Shown piece after piece: positions 1-8,502 of a stretch of 64,000 nt of DNA. The translations under genes were made by a program, and so were the position numbers. The DNA comes from an uncultured Oscillibacter sp. (GTDB lineage Bacteria; Bacillota; Clostridia; Oscillospirales; Oscillospiraceae), in the NCBI GenBank assembly GCA_947365245.1, contig CANAWG010000001.1:186001-250000 (forward strand), written 5' to 3'. Each line of letters starts with the position of its first letter. Position 1 is the stretch's first letter. Under the pieces are notes generated by a model, which did no database searches, had not been told where the DNA came from, and worked only from the letters and a program-made list of their open reading frames with translations.

Positions 1-3
1 GCC

Positions 4-1158
4 ATGAGGGCGGCGGGACACCTGCCCCTCCTGGGGCTTTCGGCGCTGATCTGCCTGCTGGCCCTGTGCGGCTGCACCCAAAGCGCGGAGCAGACCCCGC
101 CGCCGGAGCCGTCGGCCCTCGCCTACGACGCGCTGGAGTACGACCACAGCGCGGAGCTCCTATACGCAGAGCAATTTTCCATCGATTTCTATACAGGTGG
201 CTATATAAAAATTGCCATCGGTGACGGGAATCACTACCTGGCGGTGCCGGAGGGGGCGGAGGTCCCCGCCGGCATCCCGGCGGACGTCACGGTAATCCGC
301 CGGCCCCTGGAGAGCATCTACCTGGTGGCCACCTCCGCCATGGACCTCTTCCGGGGGCTGGACGCCATCGACGCGGTCACCCTGGCGGGACTGGACGCGG
401 AGGGCTGGTACATCCCGGAGGCCCGGGAGGCCATGGAGGCGGGCCGCATGTCCTTTGCCGGCAAGTACGGCGCCCCGGACTACGAGCGGATTCTGGAGCT
501 GAACTGCGATTTGGCGATCGAGTCCACCATGATCTACCACACCCCGGAGGTCAAGGAGCAGCTGGAGCGGCTGGGAGTGCCGGTGCTGGTGGAGCGCTCC
601 AGCTACGAGAGCCACCCCCTGGGCCGCATCGAGTGGATCAAGCTCTACGGCGCGCTGCTGGGGAAAGAGGCGGAGGCGGAGGCGTATTTTGCCGGCCTCA
701 TGGAGCGTCTGACGCCCATTCTGGAACAGGAGAACACGGGGAAGACCGTGGCGTTTTTCTACATCACCTCCGCCGGGGCGGTCAACGTGCGCCGCTCCGG
801 GGACTATATCGCCAGGGCCATCGGCCTGGCCGGGGGCGTCTACGCCTTTCCGGACCTGACGGGGGACGGGGCCAAGGCCACCATGAACATGCAGATGGAG
901 TCTTTCTATGAGGGCGCCCGGAACGCCGATGTGCTGGTGTACAACAGCGCCATCGACGGCGAGCTTGCGGCGGTGGACCAGCTGCTGGAAAAGAGCGCCG
1001 TCCTGGCGGACTTCAAGGCCGTGCGGGAGGGAAACGTCTGGTGTACCGGGCAGAATCTCTTTCAGGAGAGCCTGGGCCTGGGGGATCTGATCGCGGATCT
1101 CCACACCGTCCTCACCGGCGGCAGCGCTCCTCTGACTTACCTGCACCATCTGGACTAA
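4..1158 (+). CDS. ABC transporter substrate-binding lipoprotein (BtuF/FecB type)
   Basis: Extracellular binding lipoprotein of an importer for a corrinoid, or for a metal chelate such as a siderophore. Residues 1-24 form a lipoprotein signal with the lipobox LCGC (Cys24), so the mature protein should be anchored to the outer face of the membrane. The rest fits the two-lobed periplasmic-binding fold of the TroA/BtuF superfamily, with segments such as LNCDLAIE and NADVLVYNS. It is followed after 12 nt by the FecCD-type permease and then the ATPase, and the three lead the cobamide operon. That position favours cobinamide or cobalamin as substrate, but the substrate is inferred. The gene begins 4 nt into the window, so any riboswitch or promoter lies outside. 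A slightly more upstream start cannot be excluded. Confidence 0.85.
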   Translation: MRAAGHLPLLGLSALICLLALCGCTQSAEQTPPPEPSALAYDALEYDHSAELLYAEQFSIDFYTGGYIKIAIGDGNHYLAVPEGAEVPAGIPADVTVIRRPLESIYLVATSAMDLFRGLDAIDAVTLAGLDAEGWYIPEAREAMEAGRMSFAGKYGAPDYERILELNCDLAIESTMIYHTPEVKEQLERLGVPVLVERSSYESHPLGRIEWIKLYGALLGKEAEAEAYFAGLMERLTPILEQENTGKTVAFFYITSAGAVNVRRSGDYIARAIGLAGGVYAFPDLTGDGAKATMNMQMESFYEGARNADVLVYNSAIDGELAAVDQLLEKSAVLADFKAVREGNVWCTGQNLFQESLGLGDLIADLHTVLTGGSAPLTYLHHLD

Positions 1159-1170
1159 GGAGGTAAAACC

Positions 1171-2190
1171 ATGAGGCAAGCCCGCACCCGCTGTCTGGGC
1201 GCCTTCCTCCTGCTGCTGGCGCTGCTGGCGGCGCTGGCGGTGTGGAACATCAACGCCGGCAGCGTTTCACTCTCCGGCGGGGAGATCCTGCGCATTCTGT
1301 GCGGTCCCCCGGACAGCAGCACAGAGTACGGTATCGTGCGCACCCTGCGCCTGCCCCGGATCTGCGCCGCGGTCCTCCTGGGCGGCGCGCTGTCCGTCTC
1401 CGGCTTTCTGCTCCAGACCTTCTTCGCAAACCCCATCGCCGGCCCCTTTGTGCTGGGCATCTCCTCGGGGGCCAAGCTGGCGGTGTCCCTGGTGATGATC
1501 TCGCTTCTGAGCCGGGGGCACACGGCGGGCTCCGGCGTCCTGATCGGCGCGGCTTTCGCCGGGGCCATGGCCTCCATGGGCTTTATCCTGGCGGTCTCCC
1601 AGCGGGTGAAGCGAATGAGCATGCTGGTGGTGTGCGGCGTGATGATCGGATACATCTGCTCCGCCGTCACGGACTTCGCCGTCACGTTCGCCCAGGACTC
1701 CAACATCGTCGACCTCCACAACTGGTCCATGGGGAGCTTTTCCGGCATCTACTGGGACAGCGTGGCGGTGATGGCGGCGGTGGTGGGGGTCTCCATGGTG
1801 CTGGTCTTCCTCCTCTCCAAGCCCATGGGGGCCTACCAGATGGGGGAGGTCTACGCCCGGAATATGGGCGTCAACATCAAGGCCTTCCGTCTGGCGCTGA
1901 TTTTGCTCTCCAGCGTCCTCTCCGCCTGCGTCACGGCCTTTGCCGGGCCCATCTCCTTTGTGGGCATCGCCGTGCCCCACCTGGTGAAGAGCCTCTTTGG
2001 CACCGCCAAGCCCATTTTGATCATCCCCGCCTGCTTTCTGGGGGGCGCGGTGTTCTGCCTGTTCTGCGACCTCATCGCCCGGACGGCTTTCGCTCCCACG
2101 GAGGTGAGCATCAGCTCCGTCACCGCCGTCTTCGGCGCGCCGGTGGTGATCTATATGATGGCCTTTCGACGGGAAAAATCCAGTCTGTAA
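1171..2190 (+). CDS. FecCD/BtuC family ABC transporter permease
   Basis: Integral membrane subunit of the importer, 339 aa, the normal length for BtuC/FecD permeases. About ten hydrophobic segments are visible. Family landmarks are LRLPRICAAVLLGGALSVSG near residues 54-73, the QTFFANPIAGPFVLGISSGA stretch that follows, and the GPISFVGIAVPHLVK coupling segment near residues 258-272. The start ATG follows an AAGGAGG site 8 nt upstream. It lies between the binding lipoprotein and the ATPase with short spacings, so the three are one transcription unit. The substrate is probably a corrinoid, judged only from the operon. Ferric siderophore or haem transport by the same family cannot be excluded by sequence. 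Confidence 0.92.
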   Translation: MRQARTRCLGAFLLLLALLAALAVWNINAGSVSLSGGEILRILCGPPDSSTEYGIVRTLRLPRICAAVLLGGALSVSGFLLQTFFANPIAGPFVLGISSGAKLAVSLVMISLLSRGHTAGSGVLIGAAFAGAMASMGFILAVSQRVKRMSMLVVCGVMIGYICSAVTDFAVTFAQDSNIVDLHNWSMGSFSGIYWDSVAVMAAVVGVSMVLVFLLSKPMGAYQMGEVYARNMGVNIKAFRLALILLSSVLSACVTAFAGPISFVGIAVPHLVKSLFGTAKPILIIPACFLGGAVFCLFCDLIARTAFAPTEVSISSVTAVFGAPVVIYMMAFRREKSSL

Positions 2191-2208
2191 ACGGAGGTGG
2201 CCGCAAAG

Positions 2209-3300
2209 ATGCAGGACTATCTCTATACGGAGAACCTGGCCGTGGGCTACAACGGCCGGATTCTCATCGACGATATCTGTCTTCATTTGCGCCGGGGGGA
2301 GATCATGACCCTCATCGGCCCCAACGGCTCCGGAAAATCCACCATACTGCGCAGCATCATCCGCCAGCTCTCCCCCATCCGGGGTACGGTGTACCTGGAC
2401 GGCAGGCCCATGGAGGGCATGGCGGCCCTGGAGATCGCCCGCCGGCTCTCCGTGCTGATGACGGACCGGGTCCACCCGGAGCTGATGACCTGCCGGGACG
2501 TGGCGGCCACCGGCCGCTACCCCTACACCGGGAAGCTGGGGCTTTTGACCGCGGCGGACTGGGCAAAGGTGGACGAGGCCCTGGAAATGGTCCACGGGGA
2601 GGACCTGGCGGAGCGGGACTTCTCCCGGATCAGCGACGGGCAGCGCCAGCGGGTGCTGCTGGCCCGGGCACTGTGCCAGGAGCCGGAGGTCCTGGTGCTG
2701 GACGAGCCCACCTCCTTTCTGGACATCCGTTACAAGCTGGAGCTGCTGTCCATTTTGAAGGACATGGTGCGCCGCCGGAATCTGGCGGTGCTCATGAGCC
2801 TCCACGAGCTGGACCTGGCCCAGAAAGTCTCCGACTGCGTGGCCTGCGTCGGGGGCGGCGCCGTCACCCTCTGCGGCCCCCCGGAGGAGATCTTCACCGC
2901 CGCGTCCATCCGGGAGCTGTACGGGGCCGCCCGGGGCACCTACAACCCGGACTTCGGCTGTCTGGAGCTGGAGCCCCCCGCGGGGCCGCCCCAGGTGTTC
3001 GTCATCGGCGGCGGCGGCAGCGGTATCCCGGTGTACCGCCGCCTCCAGCGGCAGGGGGTGCCCTTTATCGCCGGGGTGCTCCACGAAAACGACCTGGACT
3101 ACCCCGTGGCCGCCGCCCTGGCGGCGGAGGTGGTCTCCGAGGCCGCTTTCACCCCCATCGGGGAGGAGGCCCTCCAGGCGGCGCGGATGCGGATGGACGC
3201 CTGCGCCCGGGTCCTCTGCCCCCTTGCCGCGTTCGGGCCCATGAACGAAAAAAACCGCCTCCTGCGGACTTTGGCGGAGAAAGCGGGGAAACTGGAATGA
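2209..3300 (+). CDS. ABC transporter ATPase (BtuD/FecE type) with C-terminal extension
   Basis: ATP-hydrolysing subunit of the importer. Walker A is GPNGSGKST, the signature is a divergent ISDGQRQR, and Walker B is VLVLDEPTS followed by the H-loop LHE. I prefer ATG 2209, 8 nt after a GGAGGTGG site, over an in-frame GTG at 2197 that lies inside that site. After the normal ~255-residue ABC domain there is an extra ~105-residue segment beginning VFVIGGGGSGIPVYRRLQ. It looks like a small Rossmann-like nucleotide or ligand domain and does not belong to the core ABC fold. It could sense the cargo or a pathway intermediate, which is inference. The stop overlaps the cbiD start (ATGA), indicating translational coupling. 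Confidence 0.9.
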   Translation: MQDYLYTENLAVGYNGRILIDDICLHLRRGEIMTLIGPNGSGKSTILRSIIRQLSPIRGTVYLDGRPMEGMAALEIARRLSVLMTDRVHPELMTCRDVAATGRYPYTGKLGLLTAADWAKVDEALEMVHGEDLAERDFSRISDGQRQRVLLARALCQEPEVLVLDEPTSFLDIRYKLELLSILKDMVRRRNLAVLMSLHELDLAQKVSDCVACVGGGAVTLCGPPEEIFTAASIRELYGAARGTYNPDFGCLELEPPAGPPQVFVIGGGGSGIPVYRRLQRQGVPFIAGVLHENDLDYPVAAALAAEVVSEAAFTPIGEEALQAARMRMDACARVLCPLAAFGPMNEKNRLLRTLAEKAGKLE

Positions 3301-4436
3301 GCGCCCCATTTGAACACTACGTCCTCTCCGGCGGAAAGAAGCTCCGCTGCGGCTACACCACCGGCACCTGCGCCGCCCTGGCGGCGGCGGGGGCCGTGCG
3401 GCTGCTGCTGACCGGCGCGGCGCCGGACACCGTCTCCCTGGAGACCCCCATGGGGCTCACGGTGGAGGTGCCCCTGGAGGACTGCGCCCTCTCCGGCGGT
3501 GCCGCCTCCTGCGCCGTCCGCAAGGACGGCGGGGACGACATCGACGCCACCGCGGGTCTCTTGATTTTTGTCCGGGCGGAGCGCCGGGAGGGTCCCGGCC
3601 TTTCCATCCAAGGCGGCCCGGGCGTGGGCCGGGTGACGAAGCCGGGGCTGGACCAGCCGGTGGGCGAGGCCGCCGTCAACCGCGTGCCCCGGCAGATGAT
3701 CCGGGAGGCGGCGGAGGCGGTGTGCCGGGAGCTGGGATACGCCGGCGGGCTGACGCTCACCGTCTCCGTCCCCGGCGGCGAAGAGGCCGCGAAGAAGACC
3801 TTCAACCCCTCCCTTGGCATCGAGGGGGGCATCTCCATCCTGGGCACCTCCGGCATCGTGGAGCCCATGAGCCTCCGGGCCCTGGCGGACACGGTGACGC
3901 TGGAGATCCGCCAGGCCGCGGCCCTGGGCGGCCGCCATATCATCCTCACCCCCGGCAACTATGGATCCAGCTTTCTCCGCGCCCGCGGGCTGGACAGGCT
4001 GGGGGTTCCCGTGGTAAAATGTTCTAACTTCATCGGCGAGGCCCTGGACGCCTGCGCCGGGGCCGGGTTTGAGAGCGTGCTGCTGGCGGGCCACATCGGC
4101 AAGCTGGGAAAGCTGGCCGGGGGCGTCATGAACACCCACAGCCGCTATGCCGACTGCCGGACGGAGCTCTTCTGCGCCCACGCGGCGGCGCAGGGGGCCT
4201 CCACCGTGGTGTGCCGCGCCCTGCTTGCCGCCGCCTCCGCCGACGCCTGCATCGCCATTCTGGACGAGGCGGGTATTCGGGAGGCGGTGCTGGAGGGGAT
4301 GCTGGAGGCCATTGACCGCCACCTCTCCCGCCGGGCCGCCGGAGCGTTCCGAGTGGGGGCCATCTTGTTTTCCAACGAATACGGCCCCCTGGGGCAGACA
4401 AAAGGCGTAAAGGAGATCATGGAATCATGGAAGTGA
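3297..4436 (+). CDS. cbiD: Cobalt-precorrin-5B (C1)-methyltransferase CbiD
   Basis: Methylates C1 of the corrin ring in the anaerobic cobamide pathway, using S-adenosylmethionine. The 379-aa length is typical. The N-terminal GYTTGTCAALAA motif is the hallmark of CbiD, and further family segments are KKTFNPSLGIEGGISILGTS and ILTPGNYG. The chosen ATG overlaps the ABC ATPase stop by 4 nt. A much longer open frame extends upstream on the same strand but is only a shadow of the transport genes in another frame. The end overlaps cbiL by 10 nt. CbiD is specific to the early-cobalt-insertion (anaerobic) route, which agrees with the rest of the operon and with an anaerobic host. Confidence 0.96.
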   Translation: MSAPFEHYVLSGGKKLRCGYTTGTCAALAAAGAVRLLLTGAAPDTVSLETPMGLTVEVPLEDCALSGGAASCAVRKDGGDDIDATAGLLIFVRAERREGPGLSIQGGPGVGRVTKPGLDQPVGEAAVNRVPRQMIREAAEAVCRELGYAGGLTLTVSVPGGEEAAKKTFNPSLGIEGGISILGTSGIVEPMSLRALADTVTLEIRQAAALGGRHIILTPGNYGSSFLRARGLDRLGVPVVKCSNFIGEALDACAGAGFESVLLAGHIGKLGKLAGGVMNTHSRYADCRTELFCAHAAAQGASTVVCRALLAAASADACIAILDEAGIREAVLEGMLEAIDRHLSRRAAGAFRVGAILFSNEYGPLGQTKGVKEIMESWK

Positions 4437-5122
4437 AACGCGGCATCTTTTACGGCGTGGGCGTGGGCCCCGGCGACCCGGAGCTGCTGACCGTCAAGGC
4501 CCTCAGGACACTGGAGCGCTGCCCGGTGATCGCGGTCCCCAGGACCCGCAGCGGCGAGACGCTGGCGCTGGACATCGTGCGCCAGGCCGCCCCCCTGGAG
4601 GGCAAGACCATTTTGTACCTGGACTTCACCATGTCCCGGGACCCCGCCGTCCTGCGCTCCTCCCGCCTCCGGGCGGCGGAGGAGGTGGCCGCCCACCTCT
4701 CGGCGGGGCGTGACGTGGCCATGCTGAACCTGGGGGACGTGTCCATCTACGCCACCTTCGGCTATTTGATGGACATCCTCACCGGCCAGGGGTACGAGTC
4801 CGTGATGATCCCCGGCGTGCCCAGCTTCTGCGCCGTGGCGGCCCGGCTGGGTATCAGCCTCACCGCGCCCGACTCCCCCCTGCACATTCTCCCCGGCGGC
4901 GGGGAGCTTCTCGCGGAGCAGCTGGATCTGCCGGGCGCCAAGGTGCTGATGAAATCCGGCAGGCAGCTCCCCCAGGCGGCGGAGCTTCTGCGGCAAAAGG
5001 GACTGCTGGAAAAGGCCGCCATGGTCCGGGACTGCGGCCTGCCCACGGAGCAGGTCTGCCGGAACCTCAGCCGCCTGCCCCAGGACGCGGGGTACTTCGC
5101 CACCGTCATTGTAAAGGAGTAA
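4427..5122 (+). CDS. cbiL: Cobalt-precorrin-2 C20-methyltransferase CbiL
   Basis: Adds a methyl group at C20 of the tetrapyrrole ring. It belongs to the canonical cobamide methyltransferase fold: the N-terminal GVGVGPGDPELLTVKA glycine loop and the later MLNLGDVSIYATFGY and PGVPSFCAVAARL segments are typical of CbiL/CobI. Its length of 231 aa matches the family. The start overlaps the end of cbiD, and the stop is 3 nt before the cbiF start, so it is translated as part of the polycistron. The distinction from other SAM tetrapyrrole methylases rests on the combination of motifs and on the other methylases in the operon already being accounted for. Confidence 0.94.
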   Translation: MEVKRGIFYGVGVGPGDPELLTVKALRTLERCPVIAVPRTRSGETLALDIVRQAAPLEGKTILYLDFTMSRDPAVLRSSRLRAAEEVAAHLSAGRDVAMLNLGDVSIYATFGYLMDILTGQGYESVMIPGVPSFCAVAARLGISLTAPDSPLHILPGGGELLAEQLDLPGAKVLMKSGRQLPQAAELLRQKGLLEKAAMVRDCGLPTEQVCRNLSRLPQDAGYFATVIVKE

Positions 5123-5125
5123 GCT

Positions 5126-5881
5126 ATGGTTCATTTCGTGGGAGCGGGGCCCGGCGCGCCGGACCTCATCACCCTCCGGGGCGCGGAGCTTTTGAAAGCC
5201 GCCGACGTGGTTATCTACGCCGGCAGCCTGGTGAACCCGGCGCTGCTGGCGCTGTGCCGGGGAGACTGCGAGATCCACAACAGCGCGGAGATGACGCTGG
5301 AGCAGGTCCTCTCCGTCATGGAGTCGGCGGAGCAGGCGGGCGAGACCACCGTCCGCCTCCACACAGGCGACCCCTGCCTCTACGGGGCCATCCGGGAGCA
5401 GATGGACGCCCTGGACGTGCTGGGCATCCCATACGACGACACGCCGGGGGTCTCCAGCTTCTGCGGCGCGGCGGCGGCGGCCCGGGCGGAGTACACCCTG
5501 CCGAAGGTGAGCCAGTCGGTGGTCATCACCCGCATGGCGGGGCGCACCCCAGTGCCGGAGGGGGAGTCCATCGCCGCCTGGGCCGGCCACGGGGCCAGCA
5601 TGGTGGTCTTTCTCTCCGCGGGGATGCTGGAGGGGCTCCAGGCGGAGCTCTTAAAGGGGGCCTACACCCCCGCCACCCCGGCGGCCCTGGTGTACAAGGC
5701 CACCTGGCCGGAGGAGAAGGTGGTCCGCTGCACCGTGGGCACCCTGGCGGAAGCGGGCCGGGCCCACGGCATCTCCAAGACGGCCCTGGTGCTGGTGGGG
5801 AATTTCCTGGAGCCGGATTATGAGCGCAGCAAGCTCTATGACCCCACCTTTACCACCCTCTTCCGGGAGGCGTCCCAATGA
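5126..5881 (+). CDS. cbiF: Cobalt-precorrin-4 C11-methyltransferase CbiF
   Basis: SAM-dependent methylation of C11. It opens with VHFVGAGPGAPDLITLRG, contains the TGDPCLYGAIREQM substrate and SAM region and the TPGVSSFCGAAAA segment, and at 251 aa is the standard CbiF/CobM length. The conserved phrase DVVIYAGSLVNPALL is typical of this enzyme. The gene ends with an ATGA overlap to cbiG. CbiF and CbiG usually act in consecutive steps (C11 methylation, then opening of the delta-lactone), and the gene order here keeps that. Confidence 0.96.
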   Translation: MVHFVGAGPGAPDLITLRGAELLKAADVVIYAGSLVNPALLALCRGDCEIHNSAEMTLEQVLSVMESAEQAGETTVRLHTGDPCLYGAIREQMDALDVLGIPYDDTPGVSSFCGAAAAARAEYTLPKVSQSVVITRMAGRTPVPEGESIAAWAGHGASMVVFLSAGMLEGLQAELLKGAYTPATPAALVYKATWPEEKVVRCTVGTLAEAGRAHGISKTALVLVGNFLEPDYERSKLYDPTFTTLFREASQ

Positions 5882-6873
5882 CCCTCCGGCTTCTGGCCTT
5901 TACGGACCGGGGGCTGGAGCTGGCCCGGACGCTGGCGGAGGCCCTGGACGGCGAGGCCGCCCGCTGCGGCGCGCCCCAGGGCCTGGCGGAGTGGACCGCC
6001 GGGGGCTTTTCCCAGGCGGACGCCCTGGTCTTCGTGGGGGCGGCGGGCATCGCCGTGCGGGCCGTCGCCCCCCATGTCCGCCACAAGGCCCAGGACCCGG
6101 CGGTGGTGGTGGTGGACGAGGCGGGCCGCTTTGCGATTCCCATTCTCAGCGGCCACCTGGGCGGGGCCAACGACCTGGCCCGGCGCATCGCCGCCTTTCT
6201 GGGCGGCACCGCGGTGATCACCACCGCCACGGACGTCCGCCGCCTCTTCGCGGTGGACGAGTGGGCCAGGCGGCAGAACTGCCGGGTGGAGAACCCGGAG
6301 GCCATCGTCCGCTTCTCGGCCAAGGTCCTCGCCGGCGAGACCGCCACGATCCGCAGCCCCTGGCCCATCCCGGGCCGGCCGCCGGAGGGCGTGGCCCTGA
6401 CGGCGGAGGGGAACTGCGACGCCCTGCTCACCGTCCGCCGGGAGGCGGGGGACACCCTGCGGCTGATTCCCGCCGTCGCCGTGCTGGGGGTGGGGTGCCG
6501 GAAAGGCACCCCCGCGGCGGCACTGGAGCGGGCTTTTCATGCGCTTCTGGAGCAAAGCGGCCTCCACCCCCTGGCCTTTTCCAAGGCGTGCAGCATCGAC
6601 CTGAAGCGAGACGAGCCGGGGCTCCTGACCTTCTGCCAAAGCCGCGGCCTCGCATTTGAGACGTTTTCCGCCCAGGCCCTGGGGGCCGTGGAGGGGGACT
6701 TCTCCCCCTCGGCTTTCGTCAAAAGCGTCACCGGGGTGGACAACGTGTGCGAGCGCAGCGCGGTGCTGGGCAGCGGCGGGACGCTCATGATAAAAAAACA
6801 GGCGGGAGACGGCGTGACCATGGCGGCGGCCCTGGCGCCCTTCTCCCCGGATTGGAGCTGGCAGGATGACTGA
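5878..6873 (+). CDS. cbiG: Cobalt-precorrin-5A hydrolase CbiG
   Basis: Opens the ring-A lactone and releases the C2 fragment as acetaldehyde in the anaerobic pathway. The 331-aa protein shows the CbiG N-terminal domain with GHLGGANDLARRIA around residues 91-104 and the C-terminal domain starting VLGVGCRKGTP near residue 202. It overlaps cbiF by ATGA. Its TGA stop at 6871-6873 lies exactly at the left end of a MITE-like insertion, so the last residues or the stop itself may have been altered by the insertion. The catalytic domains look complete. Confidence 0.95.
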   Translation: MTLRLLAFTDRGLELARTLAEALDGEAARCGAPQGLAEWTAGGFSQADALVFVGAAGIAVRAVAPHVRHKAQDPAVVVVDEAGRFAIPILSGHLGGANDLARRIAAFLGGTAVITTATDVRRLFAVDEWARRQNCRVENPEAIVRFSAKVLAGETATIRSPWPIPGRPPEGVALTAEGNCDALLTVRREAGDTLRLIPAVAVLGVGCRKGTPAAALERAFHALLEQSGLHPLAFSKACSIDLKRDEPGLLTFCQSRGLAFETFSAQALGAVEGDFSPSAFVKSVTGVDNVCERSAVLGSGGTLMIKKQAGDGVTMAAALAPFSPDWSWQDD

Positions 6874-7765
6874 GAACCTGTATTCACAACCGTTGGACAC
6901 TGTCTTGGCGGATCTTTCCCCGTCACACAGCGTCCATTCCCCTTGCCATACGCCGGTATGGCCGCGGGAAATGTCCTTGTCTGACGATGAAATCCCCTGC
7001 CAATCCAGCATTCCCCGGCCCGTGAATACAGGTTCTAAAGTGTATGTCGTGGGCATCGGTCCCGGCGGGGCGGACTTTCTCACCCCCCAGGCCCGGGCCG
7101 CCATGGACCGTGCGGAGGTGCTGTGCGGCTACCCGGTCTACATCGACCTGGTGCGGCCGCTGTACCCGGACAAGGAGGTCTTCACCACCCCCATGACCCG
7201 GGAGCGGGAGCGGTGCCGCCGGTGCATGGAGATCGCCCGGGAGGGCCGGACGGCGGCCATGCTGTGCAGCGGCGACGCCGGGGTCTACGGCATGGCCGGC
7301 CCCATCCTCCAGCTCTCGCCGGAGTTTCCGGAGGTGGAGGTGGAGGTGGTCCCCGGCGTCACCGCCGCCCTCTCCGGGGCCGCGGCGCTGGGCGCGCCGC
7401 TGATGCACGACTTCTGCGTCATCTCCCTGTCCGACCTGCTGACGCCCTGGGAGACCATTGAAAACCGGCTCCGCTGCGCCGCCCGGGGGGACTTCTCCAT
7501 CTGCCTCTACAACCCCTCCTCCAAAAAGCGGGCGGACTACCTGCGGCGGGCCTGTGACATATTGCTGGCGGAAAAGCGCCCGGAGACGGTGTGCGGCTGG
7601 GTGCGGAACATCGGCCGGGAGGGCCAGAGCCGCCGGGTGCTGACCCTGGGAGAGCTCCGGGACGAGGCGGTGGACATGTTCACCACCGTGTTTGTCGGTA
7701 GCAGCGCCACCCGGGACGTGGGCGGCTGGATGGTCACCCCCCGGGGCTACGAGGCGAAGCCATGA
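6866..7765 (+). CDS. cbiH: Precorrin-3B C17-methyltransferase CbiH with element-encoded N-terminal extension
   Basis: Ring-contracting C17-methyltransferase of the cobamide pathway. The enzyme proper starts around residue 58 with KVYVVGIGPGGADFLTP, where other CbiH/CobJ proteins begin, and continues with CSGDAGVYGMAG, PGVTAALSGAAALGAP and SLYN-like SICLYNPSSKKR. The first ~57 residues have no resemblance to the family and are encoded by the inverted-repeat element at 6873-7036. The frame stays open through that element, so translation coupled to the cbiG stop (ATGACTGA) could read through it. Alternative starts are GTG 7022 and GTG 7040, without a good ribosome-binding site. The enzyme is probably functional, but which start is used is unknown. 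Confidence 0.9.
   Translation: MTENLYSQPLDTVLADLSPSHSVHSPCHTPVWPREMSLSDDEIPCQSSIPRPVNTGSKVYVVGIGPGGADFLTPQARAAMDRAEVLCGYPVYIDLVRPLYPDKEVFTTPMTRERERCRRCMEIAREGRTAAMLCSGDAGVYGMAGPILQLSPEFPEVEVEVVPGVTAALSGAAALGAPLMHDFCVISLSDLLTPWETIENRLRCAARGDFSICLYNPSSKKRADYLRRACDILLAEKRPETVCGWVRNIGREGQSRRVLTLGELRDEAVDMFTTVFVGSSATRDVGGWMVTPRGYEAKP
6873..7036. mobile_element. MITE-like element with 15-bp perfect terminal inverted repeats
   Basis: A 164-bp non-coding element bounded by a 15-bp perfect inverted repeat: AGAACCTGTATTCAC at 6873-6887 and its reverse complement at 7022-7036. The left 15 bases ACCTGTATTCACAAC recur at the left end of a second copy at 62659. Both copies also carry a GGCGG(A/G)TCTTT block at the same offset, about 31-33 nt inside. 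There is no transposase in it or elsewhere in the window. It lies exactly on the cbiG stop and cbiH start. No clear target-site duplication is visible. Confidence 0.75.
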
Positions 7766-8502
7766 GACTGTTGATTTTCGGCGGCACCACCGAGGGCCGC
7801 GTTCTAGCGGAAAAGGCCGCCGCCCTGGGGGCGGAGGTCACCGTCAGCGTGGCCACGCCCCTGGGGGCCGAGGAGCTGGCGGGCCTGGCCGGCGTCCATG
7901 TGCTGACGGGCCGGATGGACCGCGGCGCCATGGAGACCCTGCTCCCCGGCTTTGACGCCTGCGTGGACGCCACCCACCCCTATGCCAAAAGCATCACCGC
8001 CACCGTGCGGAATACCTGTGAGCGGACCGGCACCCCCCTGCGGCGGCTGCTGCGGCCGGAGAGCGGCGCGGAGGGCGTCGTTCGCGTCCCCAGCTGCGCC
8101 GGAGCCGCCGCCTTTCTGGCGGAGCAAAGCGGCAACATCCTGCTGGCCACGGGCTCCAAGGAGCTCTCGGTGTTCTCAGCCCTGCCGCCGGAGCGGCTCT
8201 TCGCCCGGGTGCTCCCCACCCACGAGAGCATCGCCGCCTGCGAATCCCTGGGCCTGCCCCACCGGAATATCCTGGCCCTCCAGGGCCCTTTCAGCCAGAA
8301 GCTGAACGAGGCCATGCTGGAGCAGTACCGCATCGCGTGGCTGGTAACCAAGGACGGCGGCGGCCCCGGCGGCTTTTCCGAAAAGCTCTCCGCCGCGGAG
8401 CGCACCGGCGCCCGTCTGGTGCTGGTGGAGCGCCCCGCCGACGGCGGCGACGATATGGAGACGGTGCTATCCTGGATCAAGGAGGGTCTATCATGCAAGT
8501 GA
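7762..8502 (+). CDS. cbiJ: Precorrin-6A reductase CbiJ/CobK
   Basis: NADPH- or NADH-dependent reduction of the (cobalt-)precorrin-6A macrocycle. The N-terminus LLIFGGTTEGRVLAEKAA is the family nucleotide-binding start. DACVDATHPYAKSIT near residues 64-78 and ILALQGPFSQKLNEAM later are hallmark CbiJ/CobK segments. Its length is 246 aa. It overlaps cbiH by ATGA at the start and cbiET at the end by 10 nt, so it is embedded in the coupled operon. Nothing odd was seen. Confidence 0.95.
   Translation: MRLLIFGGTTEGRVLAEKAAALGAEVTVSVATPLGAEELAGLAGVHVLTGRMDRGAMETLLPGFDACVDATHPYAKSITATVRNTCERTGTPLRRLLRPESGAEGVVRVPSCAGAAAFLAEQSGNILLATGSKELSVFSALPPERLFARVLPTHESIAACESLGLPHRNILALQGPFSQKLNEAMLEQYRIAWLVTKDGGGPGGFSEKLSAAERTGARLVLVERPADGGDDMETVLSWIKEGLSCK

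Noticed and set aside
1242-3296. Long upstream extension of the cbiD frame across the transporter genes
   Set aside because: Overlaps two well-supported genes in another frame. CbiD homology begins at the ATG at 3297.
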